Shown: piece after piece, positions 1 through 9,638 of the stretch
Layout of the letters: each line of letters opens with the position of its first letter
Numbering within the stretch: position 1 is the first letter of the stretch
DNA from: Sphingobium faniae
GTDB taxonomy: Bacteria; Pseudomonadota; Alphaproteobacteria; Sphingomonadales; Sphingomonadaceae
Direction: 5' to 3'
DNA length: 53,113 nt
Assembly (NCBI GenBank): GCA_900100475.1
Contig: FMTU01000020.1
Location: 1 to 53,113, forward strand
Position numbers and translations under genes: made by a program
Notes under the pieces: generated by a model
What the model was told of the DNA's origin: nothing
Seen by the model: the letters and a program-made list of their open reading frames with translations, nothing else
Database searches by the model: none

Positions 1-220
1 GACCTTCGTTCTCCTCAAGCAGCGCATCGAGACGATCCTGATAAGGACCGATCCGCGGCAGCGGCTGGACTTTGCGCTGATAGTTGAACGCCGCCTCCGG
101 CGACCGGATCGCTTTGCGGACGACCTTCCGCGACAAACGAAGGTCACGAGCGATCGCCTTGATCGCCTTACCCGCTGCATGCTCACGCCGAATCCGAACC
201 ACTGTCTCCACGATCAACAT
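1..220 (-). CDS. istA: IS21-family transposase IstA, N-terminal part (runs off the window)
   Basis: This is the beginning of an IS21-type transposase, which cuts and joins DNA at the IS ends together with its IstB helper. The reverse strand read from an ATG at 220 gives a protein starting MLIVETVVRIRREHAAGKAI, followed by a helix-turn-helix segment (AIARDLRLSRKVVRKAIRS, roughly residues 20-38) that is typical of the IstA N-terminus, then a YQDRLDALLEEN stretch. The catalytic DDE core and istB would lie to the left, outside the window, so whether this copy is intact cannot be seen. Family recognition is from sequence style, not a search. Confidence 0.85.
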   Translation of the reverse strand, partial: MLIVETVVRIRREHAAGKAIKAIARDLRLSRKVVRKAIRSPEAAFNYQRKVQPLPRIGPYQDRLDALLEENEG

Positions 221-272
221 CCCGTTCTCGCCAACTGATCAAAACCAGTCGGCCGACTAAATCCCCGGGATG

Positions 273-331
273 AAGGGGTCCTTTTTGCACGCCGATCACC
301 CCACGAAGGGGGTGCCTATTGCACGCTGATC
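273..331. repeat. IS21 end: two direct copies of a terminal repeat
   Basis: Two imperfect direct repeats, 273-297 and 308-331, share the core TGCACGCYGATC preceded by GGGGTnCCTWTT. They lie just upstream of the istA start. IS21-family elements characteristically carry multiple terminal repeats that bind transposase, so this is read as the IS end. The exact outer boundary is not determined. Directly beyond it a reading frame ending at 380-382 (…TPDLPFDLRQRFGLR, stop) runs in from the IS, so a gene was probably cut by the insertion; its product is unknown. Confidence 0.7.
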
Positions 332-387
332 CTCACGCCTGACCTGCCCTTTGACCTACGCCAGCGCTTTGGACTGCGATAACCACA

Positions 388-609
388 ATGGCGGGCATCC
401 GGGCCTTGCAGAAGCGGACGGCGAAGCTGGAGGATGCCGGGAAGCCGCGACCGTCCCCGTTGACGATTCTCTACGGCTCGTTTGACGCATGGGTTGAGTG
501 CGAGGTGCTGGCGGGCGTGGAGAGCGGCGCGCTGGCCGCTGACGATATGGTTGAGCTGGTCGCTGCCCTTCGCGGTTGGGAAACGGAAGGGGTATGGAAT
601 GCTCGCTGA
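388..609 (+). CDS. Small hypothetical protein, phage-like context
   Basis: A 73-residue protein of unknown function, starting MAGIRALQKRTAKLEDAG and then an acidic, helix-prone second half. No signal peptide or membrane segment is visible. It follows the stop codon of a truncated upstream frame by five bases and overlaps the next gene by 11 bases (its stop is at 607-609, the next ATG at 599), so the two are probably translated together. Its position between an IS21 end and tRNA-Lys suggests it belongs to the remains of an integrated element. Coding is inferred from the overlap and the sensible composition; no homologue is named. Confidence 0.5.
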   Translation: MAGIRALQKRTAKLEDAGKPRPSPLTILYGSFDAWVECEVLAGVESGALAADDMVELVAALRGWETEGVWNAR

Positions 610-958
610 CGGTGAGCCAGCGTGGCTGGTAGCATGGCGCGAGCGGGACCATCAGCCGCTACCGTCGCCAGCCCCCAAGCCCAAGGCGCCGACACCCGCA
701 CCGCCGCGCCGTATGCGCGGGCAAGCTGTCGCCATTGGTATCATCGAGCCGGACCCTTGGCCGTTCGACGGATGCAAGCGACGTGAGCCGGTGTTCGACA
801 TTGAGATACAGCCGCCACGTGTGGTCAGAAAGGTGGGCTGGCACCGCTGCATGAAGTGCCGTCGTCCATTTTTCTCAGAAGACGTGCTTCGCCTGCGCTT
901 GTGCAACCGCAATGAGAACGGCGGGGGATGCAGGACGGACGAGGACAGATTTGCGTGA
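599..958 (+). CDS. Small hypothetical protein with C-terminal zinc-ribbon-like cysteines
   Basis: A 119-residue protein if the ATG at 599 is used; a longer frame open from 482 would run antisense-like through the upstream gene and is not favoured. Residues 1-50 include a proline-rich stretch (PSPAPKPKAPTPAPP). The C-terminus has four cysteines in the pattern CMKC…C…C (HRCMKCRRPFFSEDVLRLRLC, then GGGC), which looks like a zinc-binding knuckle. The start overlaps the preceding small gene, pointing to co-translation. The function is unknown; the likely setting is a prophage or integrative-element remnant beside tRNA-Lys. Confidence 0.55.
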   Translation: MLADGEPAWLVAWRERDHQPLPSPAPKPKAPTPAPPRRMRGQAVAIGIIEPDPWPFDGCKRREPVFDIEIQPPRVVRKVGWHRCMKCRRPFFSEDVLRLRLCNRNENGGGCRTDEDRFA

Positions 959-1073
959 TCGGTTAGCGCGGGAGTTCCTTCTTGCTCACCGCGCCGGGGT
1001 TAAGGCCACCGACCCCCGAGCCATAACATCGGGGCCAGCAGCGGGGACGGGCTTCCTCCCGCCTGACGCTGCC

Positions 1074-1103
1074 AGCACCCTGCGCCTTCGGGCGTAGGGT
1101 GCT
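1074..1103 (+). terminator. Strong hairpin downstream of the small phage-like genes
   Basis: Arms AGCACCCTGCGCC (1074-1086) and GGCGTAGGGTGCT (1091-1103) pair over 13 bp with one G-T wobble around a stable TTCG tetraloop. No long T-run follows, so it may end transcription only partly or act as an RNA 3' end. Confidence 0.55.
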
Positions 1104-1113
1104 GTTATGAGCC

Positions 1114-1174
1114 GCTAGAGCGGCTAGAAATACGCTAGAACGCTTACGAGCGCGGCCTGCTCTCTCGTGCTAGA
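1114..1174. repeat. Four GCTAGA repeats beside tRNA-Lys
   Basis: The hexamer GCTAGA occurs at 1114, 1123, 1134 and 1169, all on the plus strand within 61 bases, in a stretch without a gene between the phage-like genes and tRNA-Lys. CTAG is usually rare in this GC-rich sequence. They could be protein-binding sites of a lost integrative element. No function is established. Confidence 0.4.
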
Positions 1175-1208
1175 CCTTCTCTAAGTGCTTGGTTTTACTG
1201 GTAAAAAG

Positions 1209-1284
<76 letters not shown>

Positions 1285-1403
1285 ACAATCTCTTGGGGGA
1301 GGCCTTGGTGGGGCTGCTCCGTTGTGAGGTCGGCCGGTTAGCAATGATCTTCGCGGCTTGCAAATATAAAATGATGCGGTGCCGAAAAATCTTGTTGGCC
1401 GAT

Positions 1404-2516
1404 CTATGACCAGTTGCCTGTTCGTGCGGGCCGCCTGCTGGAACGGTCGATGCTCATGACGATACCGACGCAGAGCATCACGGTCAGCATCGACGATCCG
1501 CCATAGGACATGAAGGGCAGGGGGATGCCCACGACCGGGGCCAGCCCCATCACCATCATCAGATTGATCGCGACATAGAAGAAGATCGTGGTGGTGAGGC
1601 CTGCCGCGGCCAGCCGGGCGAACTTGTCCTGAGCGCGCAACGACACGCGAAGGCCCCAGCGGAACAACAGCATGAAAGCGCAGATCAGCAGGACGCCGCC
1701 GACCAGTCCCCATTCCTCCGCCATGGTCGCAAACACGAAATCGGTGTGGCCTTCGGGGAGGTAATCAAGATGGCTTTGCGTGCCTTTCAGAAAGCCCTTG
1801 CCGAAAAGGCCGCCCGATCCGATGGCGATCTTGGATTGGCTGATGTGATAGCCCGCGCCCAGCGGATCGCTTTCAGGGTCAAGGAAGATGAGGACCCGTT
1901 TCTGCTGATAATCATGCAGAAAGCTGAAGGCGATGGGGATGATGGCCGCCAGCGTCAGTGCCGATCCGATGAACAGCCGAAGCGGCAATCCCGCCAGGAA
2001 CATCACGGTGATGCCGCCTGCCGCGATCATCGTCGCGGTGCCGAGATCGGGCTGGATCAGGACCAGCGCCCACGGGACGCCGATCAGGACCAGGGCGGGC
2101 CAGATCGCATTCCATCGACGGATTTCTCCGACGGAGAGAAGGGCGTAAAATCGCGCGACGGCCAGCACGATGACGGGTTTCATGAACTCCGAAGGCTGGA
2201 GCTGCATGAAGCCAAGGTTGATCCATCGCTGGCTCCCCCCCGCCACGCCCCCCACCAGTTCGACCACGATAAGGGCGATCAGGACGGCCGCATAAGCCGG
2301 GAAGGCGAAACGGGCGAAGGTTTCCACCCCGATCCGGCTGAGCGCCAGCGCCATCACCGAAAAGATGATGAAGCGTATGATCTGGTTGATCGCCCATGGC
2401 GTCATGCTGCCGCCTGCCGCGCTGTAGAGTACGACTGTGCCGAACGCGGCGATCGCCAGCAGCAGCAACAGCACGCGCCACGGAAATTCGCTGATAGGTT
2501 GGGGGACGATGCTCAT
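1404..2516 (-). CDS. rodA: Rod shape-determining protein RodA (SEDS glycosyltransferase)
   Basis: RodA polymerises lipid II into glycan strands during lateral wall growth, working in the inner membrane with PBP2. The 370-residue protein has about ten hydrophobic helices and SEDS-family signatures, including GGSQRWINLGFMQLQPSEFMKP (near residues 92-113), LIQPDLGTATM and the C-terminal SYGGSSMLTVM segment. Length is normal for the family. The ATG overlaps the mrdA stop by 4 bases, so it is translationally coupled as the last gene of the mreB-mreC-mreD-mrdA-rodA operon. tRNA-Lys follows 120 bases downstream. Confidence 0.97.
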   Translation of the reverse strand: MSIVPQPISEFPWRVLLLLLAIAAFGTVVLYSAAGGSMTPWAINQIIRFIIFSVMALALSRIGVETFARFAFPAYAAVLIALIVVELVGGVAGGSQRWINLGFMQLQPSEFMKPVIVLAVARFYALLSVGEIRRWNAIWPALVLIGVPWALVLIQPDLGTATMIAAGGITVMFLAGLPLRLFIGSALTLAAIIPIAFSFLHDYQQKRVLIFLDPESDPLGAGYHISQSKIAIGSGGLFGKGFLKGTQSHLDYLPEGHTDFVFATMAEEWGLVGGVLLICAFMLLFRWGLRVSLRAQDKFARLAAAGLTTTIFFYVAINLMMVMGLAPVVGIPLPFMSYGGSSMLTVMLCVGIVMSIDRSSRRPARTGNWS

Positions 2517-4573
2517 GGCGTGCCTGTCGGGCTGGAAGCGGGAGGCGGCGCATCGCCATCCTCTTCCGCAGGAGGAGCGGTGGGCGCGGTGGCGTTTGCA
2601 GCCTGCGCCGCATTGCTGGTGGCGGAGGCGGGGACTTCACCCGTTTCCATGGCCTTGGAAAGGCGGAAGGCGGCAGTTTGCCGCGTCAGTCGCTCGGCAG
2701 GCGTCCCGCCCCAGCCTTTTTCCAGCGTCTCCAGCTTTTCCATCGCCTTTTTCGGGTCGAAAAGATAGGACAGGGTATCGGCGCAGATCATCGGCGCGTC
2801 TTCGATCCGATTGACGTGGCCGCCATGCTCGATGATGCATCCCACCGCATAGCGTGGATTGTCGAACGGCACGAAGCCCTGAAACAGCGCATGATCACGC
2901 AGTTTAAAGGGCAGCGAGGCATTGCCGCGCACGCCGCCCGCACGTTCGGCCATGGTGATCCGCCGGACCTGTGCGGTGCCCGTCTTCCCCGCCATCAGGA
3001 CGCCGGGGATGTTGATTCGCGCCGCGCCGCCAGTGCCTCCGCCGTTCACCACCGCGCTCATCGCGTCGCGGATGACGACGAGATGCTCTTCGGTCGCGCC
3101 CACAGAATCCGGCTCAGGCCGCTCGGCGCCGTGGATGAAATTGGGTATGAGTTGGCGCCCCGTCGCCAGGCGCGCGGCCATGACGGCCATCTGCAACGGG
3201 TTGATGAGCATATAGCCCTGGCCGATGGTCGCGTTGACGGTGTCGTAGACCTGCCATGACTGGCCGTATTTTTTCAGCTTCCATGCAGGATCGGGAACGG
3301 TGCCGTAACTCTGGCTGGGGAAGGGCAGGGGGAATTTCTGCCCCATGCCCACGCGCCGCGCCATTTCGGCGATCCGGTCCATGCCGACGCGCTGGGCCAT
3401 TTGATAGAAATAGATGTCGCAGCTCAGGGCAATGGCCGACCGCATGTTCACCGCGCCATGGCCGCGCCTTCTGTGACAGTGGAACAGCGTGTTCCCGACC
3501 CTGATGGCGCCGGGGCAGTTGACCGTTTCGGACTGATGGACGCCCGCTTCCAGCAGCGCGAGCGCCACCATCGGCTTGATCGTGGATCCGGGCGGATAAA
3601 GCCCCTGCAATGTCTTGTTGCGCAGCGGGACGTGATCGTCCTTCGACAGCATCTCCCATTCCAGATGGCTGATGCCGTCGGAAAAGCTGTTGGGATCGAA
3701 GCTGGGCATGGACGCCATGGCGAGGACATCGCCATTGTGGCAATCCAGAATGACGACGGAGCCGCTCTGCGTGGCGATGCGGCGGCCCGCATATTCCTGC
3801 AACCCGGCGTCGATGGTCAGGCGGATGGTGTTGCCGGGCATATCGGGACGGGTGGTCAATTCGCGCACGATCTTGCCGCGCGCCGTGACCTCAACCCGCT
3901 TGGCGCCGGGCTTTCCGGTCAGTTCCGTGTCGAACGCGCGTTCCAGGCCATCCTTGCCGATCTTGAATCCGGGGGTGATGAGCAGCGGATTCTTGCGCTC
4001 CTCATATTCCTTGGCGGATGCCGCGCCGACATAGCCCAGCAAATGCCCCACGGATGCGCCCGCCGGATAATAGCGGGAAAAGCCCTGGCTCGGCGCGACG
4101 CCGGGCAGGTCGGGCAGGCGCACGCTCACGGCGGCATATTGATCGTAGGTCAGTTTGTCGGCGACCTGCACCGGGCGAAATCCGGGGGATTTATCCAGTT
4201 CCTCCCTGATCCGTCCGATCTCGTCAGGCTCCAGCGCCAGCAGTTCGGCCAGGTTGCGTATGGTCGCGTCGGCGTCCTTCACGCGCTCAGGGATCAGGTC
4301 GACGCGGAAATCGGTGCGGTTATTGGCGAGCGGCCTGCCGTTGCGGTCGATGATCCATCCGCGACGTGGCGGAATGAGCGTCAGGTTGACGCGATTGCTT
4401 TCCGAGAGAAGATTATATTTCTCGTTCTGCGCCACGCTGATCCACGCCATGCGCCCGGCGAGCAACAGGCCGAAAGCGCCTTGCAGCCCGCCCACCACCA
4501 TGGCTCGCCGGGTGAAGGTGAAGGTCTGGGTGGCTTCGGTGACGATCTTGCGTTTGGGCCGGGCGAATTTCAT
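2513..4573 (-). CDS. mrdA: Penicillin-binding protein 2 (MrdA), elongasome transpeptidase
   Basis: PBP2 cross-links peptidoglycan in the elongation machinery with RodA. The 686-residue protein has an N-terminal membrane anchor (about residues 20-40), a dimerisation/pedestal domain and a C-terminal transpeptidase domain. The active-site motifs are visible: STIK in PPGSTIKPM (serine nucleophile and lysine), SCD as the S-x-N-type motif, and KTG in MAGKTGTAQV. The C-terminal tail is rich in Ala/Pro/Thr and probably disordered. The ATG at 4573 overlaps the mreD stop as ATGA, which decides this start over an ATG 11 codons upstream. Confidence 0.96.
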   Translation of the reverse strand: MKFARPKRKIVTEATQTFTFTRRAMVVGGLQGAFGLLLAGRMAWISVAQNEKYNLLSESNRVNLTLIPPRRGWIIDRNGRPLANNRTDFRVDLIPERVKDADATIRNLAELLALEPDEIGRIREELDKSPGFRPVQVADKLTYDQYAAVSVRLPDLPGVAPSQGFSRYYPAGASVGHLLGYVGAASAKEYEERKNPLLITPGFKIGKDGLERAFDTELTGKPGAKRVEVTARGKIVRELTTRPDMPGNTIRLTIDAGLQEYAGRRIATQSGSVVILDCHNGDVLAMASMPSFDPNSFSDGISHLEWEMLSKDDHVPLRNKTLQGLYPPGSTIKPMVALALLEAGVHQSETVNCPGAIRVGNTLFHCHRRRGHGAVNMRSAIALSCDIYFYQMAQRVGMDRIAEMARRVGMGQKFPLPFPSQSYGTVPDPAWKLKKYGQSWQVYDTVNATIGQGYMLINPLQMAVMAARLATGRQLIPNFIHGAERPEPDSVGATEEHLVVIRDAMSAVVNGGGTGGAARINIPGVLMAGKTGTAQVRRITMAERAGGVRGNASLPFKLRDHALFQGFVPFDNPRYAVGCIIEHGGHVNRIEDAPMICADTLSYLFDPKKAMEKLETLEKGWGGTPAERLTRQTAAFRLSKAMETGEVPASATSNAAQAANATAPTAPPAEEDGDAPPPASSPTGTP

Positions 4574-5097
4574 GCCATCACGCGCCAGCGGTCGATCCCG
4601 GCGCATTGCCGCACGATGTAGGGAAAGAGCAGGATTGTCCAGAGCATCTGCGGTGCGACCAATATCAGCTTAATCGGTGCTCCGCCAGTGATGTGGACGA
4701 AGAACGCGCCCCCGGCGAGGCAGAAGATGATCGCGACCGCGGCGATAAGCCAATCCTGCCGATAGCCACGCCACACCATCCTATGTTCGACGGCGTCGAT
4801 GCCGATCAGCATCAGCGTCCACAGGCACATGGCCGATCCGATGGGCTGCCCGCTCAGCATATCGTCGAACAGAGCCAGCGGCAGTCCGATCCAGGCCCGC
4901 CACAATTCCGGGCGCATCAACCGCCAGGCAAGCAATATCAGCAGGCCGAAGGGGGGCATGGAGGGAAATTGGGCGATCACCGGCAGAGCGGTGACCATCG
5001 ACCCCAGCAAAACGGTGATGACCGGCGTGCCGTTCAGGCGGAAATTCGAGGGGTGACGGCCCAGCTTTGTGGCGTGGTGCAGGTGCCGGTCTATCAT
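4570..5097 (-). CDS. mreD: Rod shape-determining protein MreD
   Basis: MreD is a small integral membrane partner of MreB and MreC. The 175-residue protein starts MIDRHLHHATKLGR and shows five hydrophobic segments, as expected for the family, with the typical LPLALFDDMLSGQPIGSAM stretch (a conserved D-x-x-SG-P-x-G feature). Its ATG at 5097 overlaps the mreC stop by 4 bases and its stop overlaps the mrdA start by 4 bases. The open frame extends far upstream into mreC, but that extension is antisense-phase noise and is not part of the gene. Confidence 0.93.
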   Translation of the reverse strand: MIDRHLHHATKLGRHPSNFRLNGTPVITVLLGSMVTALPVIAQFPSMPPFGLLILLAWRLMRPELWRAWIGLPLALFDDMLSGQPIGSAMCLWTLMLIGIDAVEHRMVWRGYRQDWLIAAVAIIFCLAGGAFFVHITGGAPIKLILVAPQMLWTILLFPYIVRQCAGIDRWRVMA

Positions 5098-6008
5098 GGA
5101 GCCGTCGCATCGTCGGCGGCCGGGCCTTCCAGCGGGGCCGCCGCTTCCGCTTCGGAACGGGTCACGACCTGCTCGAAGGCGCGCTCCACCACCACGGCGT
5201 CGACGCGCGAGGGGTTGGCGAGGGGGACGCCATAGGCGATCTCTCCCTGAACGCGGACGACCACGGCGACGGGGATATTGGGCTGGTAGATGCCGCCGAT
5301 GCCGGACGTGACCAGCAGGTCGCCGGGCTTGAACGGATTGCGGCCGGCGGAAAGAGCGCGGATTTCCAGCGTCCCGTCGCCAAGACCCGTCGAAATTGCG
5401 GGAATATTGCCGTTGGTGCGCCGTACCGGCACGATATTGCTGCCGTCGGTCAGCAACAGCACCTCGGCGGTGTTGGGCGTGGTGGTGAAGACGCGGCCGA
5501 TCAGCCCTTCGGGCGCGCGCACCGGCATCCCGGCCTTCACGCCTTGCCAGTTTCCCGCGTTCAGCCGCGCGAAACGCCGTGCGCTGCTGGCGGAGGAACT
5601 GATGAGGCGGGCGGCCAGCAATTCGCTCTGATCTTCGTCCACCAGCTTCAACAGTTTTTTGAGGCGCGCATTTTCCTGCGCGATGCCCTTCGCCTCGATG
5701 ATGCGGTTGCGGTCCGCTTCCACCTGCCGTCGCAGCGCGACATTCTGCGAACCTGCGCGCCAATAGGCGGCCAGCACCTCGTCGATCGAGGCCACGCCAC
5801 CGACCATATGACGCAGGCCCGTGGACACAGGGCGCGTCAGTTCGGCCGTGCCGGCACGGATGGCGGCAAAGCCCGTGGGATCGAATATGGCGACAACCAC
5901 CAGCAACAGGCCGACGACCGCGCCAGTCACCGCCACGACATAGCTGGCGAAGAGGCTATATTGCGCCTTCCGGTTATGGCCGGGGCGTCGGCTGGGTGGC
6001 CGCGCCAT
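5094..6008 (-). CDS. mreC: Rod shape-determining protein MreC
   Basis: MreC is a periplasmic scaffold anchored in the inner membrane that activates the PBP2-RodA complex. The 304-residue protein has a basic cytoplasmic N-terminus, one transmembrane helix (about residues 22-42), a coiled-coil segment (around residues 80-120, RRQVEADRNRIIEAKG and following) and the beta-barrel domains with the GLIGRVFTTTPNTAEVLLLTD-like family motif. The last 30 residues are Ala/Pro-rich. It is the second gene of the operon, 20 bases after mreB, and overlaps mreD by ATGA. Confidence 0.95.
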   Translation of the reverse strand: MARPPSRRPGHNRKAQYSLFASYVVAVTGAVVGLLLVVVAIFDPTGFAAIRAGTAELTRPVSTGLRHMVGGVASIDEVLAAYWRAGSQNVALRRQVEADRNRIIEAKGIAQENARLKKLLKLVDEDQSELLAARLISSSASSARRFARLNAGNWQGVKAGMPVRAPEGLIGRVFTTTPNTAEVLLLTDGSNIVPVRRTNGNIPAISTGLGDGTLEIRALSAGRNPFKPGDLLVTSGIGGIYQPNIPVAVVVRVQGEIAYGVPLANPSRVDAVVVERAFEQVVTRSEAEAAAPLEGPAADDATAP

Positions 6009-6028
6009 TCCTTATTTCCCCTGTGCCT

Positions 6029-7078
<1,050 letters not shown>

Positions 7079-7165
7079 TTATCCTGTTCAGCCTGCCCTT
7101 GACCGACGAAAAAAAGCTGGGGCTGTGGGTCGCGGAATGCGTCCGCTTGGGCTAGTCACTAGTTA

Positions 7166-8944
7166 ATGTCAATACGCCGTCTGCCCGAACATCTGGTCAA
7201 TCGCATCGCCGCGGGCGAAGTGGTCGAAAGGCCTGCCAGCGCGCTCAAGGAAATCATTGAAAACGCTCTGGATGCTGGAGCGGGGCGGATCGCCATCCGG
7301 CTGGCCAATGGCGGGCTGGACCGGGTGGAAGTCAGCGATGATGGCGGCGGCATGGATTCCCGGGAAATCGCGCTGGCACTGGAACGTCATGCCACATCCA
7401 AGCTGCCCGATGACGCGATCGAGCAGGTGACGACGCTCGGCTTCCGGGGAGAGGCGCTTCCGTCCATCGCCAGCGTGGCCCGCCTGTCGATCGACAGCCG
7501 CCCGCGTGGGACGGACGGTTGGAATCGCACGATGGATAACGGGGCGCTGGTCAGCGAAGGGCCGGCTGCTCTGCCCCCCGGCACGCGCGTCGTCATGGAG
7601 CAGCTTTTCGCCCGTGTGCCCGCGCGCCGCAAGTTCCTGCGCTCTCCCAAGTCGGAATATGCGGCCTGCATGGATGTCGTCCGTCGCCTGGCGATGGCGC
7701 ATCCCGCCGTCGCTTTCAGTCTGGAGCATGACGGACGCCGCATATTGAGCGTGCAGGAAGGGGAAACACGGGAGGACCGCGTGGCTGCGCTGACAGACCG
7801 GGCGCTGGCGGACAATCATGTCATCGTCTCGCTGGAGAGGGAAGGCGTGCGGCTGTCCGGGGTGGCGTCGATCCCGACCTATCATCGCGGTGTGGGCGAT
7901 CACCAGTTCCTGTTCGTAAATGGCCGCCCGGTGCGCGACCGGCTGCTGGTGGGGGCGTTGAGGGGAGCCTATGCCGATATGCTGGCGCGGGACCGGCATC
8001 CCGTGGTCGCCCTGTTCCTCGACGTGCCGCCGCTGGAGGTCGACGTGAACGTCCATCCCGCCAAGACGGAGGTGCGTTTTCGCGATCCGGCGATGATCCG
8101 GGGCATGATCGTCTCCGGCCTGCGCCGCGCACTGGATGCGGAAGGATTTCGCGCCGTCCAACATGCCGACCCCGCGGCCCTTTCCGCATGGAAGAGCGAG
8201 CCGGTCTCGCCCACGCCGATCAGCGCCATGCCGATCTTCGAGGCTGCCAATGCAGGCGCGTTTGCCTCTCCCGCCATGTTCGCGGATCGCCGCGCCAGCT
8301 TCTTCACGCCCCCGCCGCAGGCCCGCGCCGAAACCGCCGCCGCGTCCCCTCCGGAAGCGCAGAATTTCCCGCTCGGCGTCGCGCGTGGGCAAGTGGCGCG
8401 CACCTATATCGTCGCGGAGGCGGAGGACGGCCTCGTCATCGTCGACCAGCATGCCGCGCATGAACGGCTGACGCTCGAACGGATGCGCCGCGCGATGGAC
8501 GGGCAGGGGGTGGCCTCGCAGGCGCTGCTCCTTCCCGAAGTCGTCGAACTGGACGAAACCGCTTGCGACCGGCTGGAAGCGCGCACAGATGAATTGCGCG
8601 AATTCGGTCTGGAACTGGAGCGCTTCGGTCCTTCCGCCATGCTGGTGCGCGCCGTGCCGGCGATATTGGGGCAGTCGGATGTGCAGGGGCTTGTCACCGA
8701 TCTGGCGGACGATCTGGCGGCCTATGACAGCGCGCTTTCGCTCAAGGAACGGATCGACCTCGTCGCCGCCACCATGGCCTGTCATGGATCGGTGCGCGCG
8801 GGCCGGGTGCTGAGCGTCGCGGAGATGAACGCCCTGCTGCGCGAGATGGAAGTCACGCCCCGCAGCGGCCAATGCAATCATGGGCGCCCCACATGGGTCA
8901 AGCTGGGTCATGACGACATCGAAAAACTGTTCGGAAGGAAATGA
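7166..8944 (+). CDS. mutL: DNA mismatch repair protein MutL
   Basis: MutL couples mismatch recognition by MutS to strand incision. The 592-residue protein has the GHKL ATPase domain (RIAAGEVVERPASALKE; DDGGGM; GFRGEALPSI) and the transducer domain (VNVHPAKTEVRF) in the first half, a variable linker (about residues 340-400) and a C-terminal dimerisation domain. The latter contains DQHAAHERLTLE at about residue 427, which fits the metal-dependent endonuclease motif DQHA-x2-E-x4-E, and the GQCNHGRPT motif. It should therefore nick DNA itself, as expected in a lineage without MutH. It is divergent from mreB. Confidence 0.96.
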   Translation: MSIRRLPEHLVNRIAAGEVVERPASALKEIIENALDAGAGRIAIRLANGGLDRVEVSDDGGGMDSREIALALERHATSKLPDDAIEQVTTLGFRGEALPSIASVARLSIDSRPRGTDGWNRTMDNGALVSEGPAALPPGTRVVMEQLFARVPARRKFLRSPKSEYAACMDVVRRLAMAHPAVAFSLEHDGRRILSVQEGETREDRVAALTDRALADNHVIVSLEREGVRLSGVASIPTYHRGVGDHQFLFVNGRPVRDRLLVGALRGAYADMLARDRHPVVALFLDVPPLEVDVNVHPAKTEVRFRDPAMIRGMIVSGLRRALDAEGFRAVQHADPAALSAWKSEPVSPTPISAMPIFEAANAGAFASPAMFADRRASFFTPPPQARAETAAASPPEAQNFPLGVARGQVARTYIVAEAEDGLVIVDQHAAHERLTLERMRRAMDGQGVASQALLLPEVVELDETACDRLEARTDELREFGLELERFGPSAMLVRAVPAILGQSDVQGLVTDLADDLAAYDSALSLKERIDLVAATMACHGSVRAGRVLSVAEMNALLREMEVTPRSGQCNHGRPTWVKLGHDDIEKLFGRK

Positions 8945-8945
8945 G

Positions 8946-9476
8946 ATGAAGGGCTTGGCCTCCATTCTGGCGCCCGCCATGGTTTTCCTGTCTGCCCCGG
9001 CTTTGGCGGAAGGAGGGGACAAGCCCGCCTGCGAAGCTCCTGCGCGGTTGGCCGAACCATGGACGAGTTGGACCCAGAGCGGCTCCGCCATCGCGGGTGG
9101 CGACAGCTTCAACGCGCCGCGCCTGTCGCTGGGGAAGCCCGTGACGGCGACGCTTCGGCCGACGCCCTATGTGCATTATGCGGCGACGCCCGGCAAAGGC
9201 GCGGGGCAGGGGCAGGGCGGCCTGTTCACCCTGTCGCTCAAGACGCCCGCGCGGGTCGGCATTGCGCTGTCCGATGCCGCATGGGTCGATGTGGTCAATG
9301 AGCGGACGGCCGTTCCGTCGGTGGAACATGGGCACGGCCCGGACTGTTCGGGTATCCGCAAGATCGTCTGGTTCGACCTGAAGGAAGGCGCGCACCTCAT
9401 TCAGATCGCCGGCGCGCCGGGACAGGAAATCCGCGTCATGGCGGCGGATGCGTTGGCGAACCAGCCCCTGCCTTAA
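8946..9476 (+). CDS. Secreted protein of unknown function
   Basis: A 176-residue protein with a clear signal peptide (MKGLASILAPAMVFLSAPALA, cleavage expected near residue 21), so it is periplasmic or exported. The mature part has three cysteines and an all-beta-looking sequence (PVTATLRPTPYVHYAATPGK; GGLFTLSLKTPARVGIALSD), with WFDLKEGAHLIQIAGAPGQ near the end. The ATG at 8946 follows the mutL stop by one base, so it is probably co-transcribed with mutL. No catalytic motif is seen; it resembles sphingomonad periplasmic proteins of unknown role. Confidence 0.8.
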   Translation: MKGLASILAPAMVFLSAPALAEGGDKPACEAPARLAEPWTSWTQSGSAIAGGDSFNAPRLSLGKPVTATLRPTPYVHYAATPGKGAGQGQGGLFTLSLKTPARVGIALSDAAWVDVVNERTAVPSVEHGHGPDCSGIRKIVWFDLKEGAHLIQIAGAPGQEIRVMAADALANQPLP

Positions 9477-9491
9477 GCGAAGGATGGTTTT

Positions 9492-9638
9492 TAGGACCGA
9501 TCGACATTCAGTTCAGGGTGAGTCGAAAATGGTAGTTTTTCGTGACCCGGAGCGCAGCCTACTCAAAGAAGGTGAGCACCGGAAGCACGGAAAAATGCCA
9601 TTTGCAGGCCGCCATGGGCTGAATGTCGATCGGTCCTA
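9492..9638. repeat. 147-bp foldback repeat element (REP/MITE-like)
   Basis: The ends form a perfect 20-bp inverted repeat: TAGGACCGATCGACATTCAG at 9492-9511 and its complement at 9619-9638. A second, imperfect pair lies inside (9527-9544 with 9586-9603, sharing AAATGG…TTTTTC…GTG). The whole can fold into one long stem. It contains no gene. Its right end supplies the stop codon (9636-9638) of the MaoC-like gene. It may be a dispersed intergenic repeat of sphingomonads; only one copy is in this window. Confidence 0.85.

Noticed and set aside
7169..9112. 647-codon open frame antisense to mutL
   Set aside because: Low-complexity Arg/His/Gly-rich translation typical of the reverse of a GC-rich gene; mutL is clearly the real gene.
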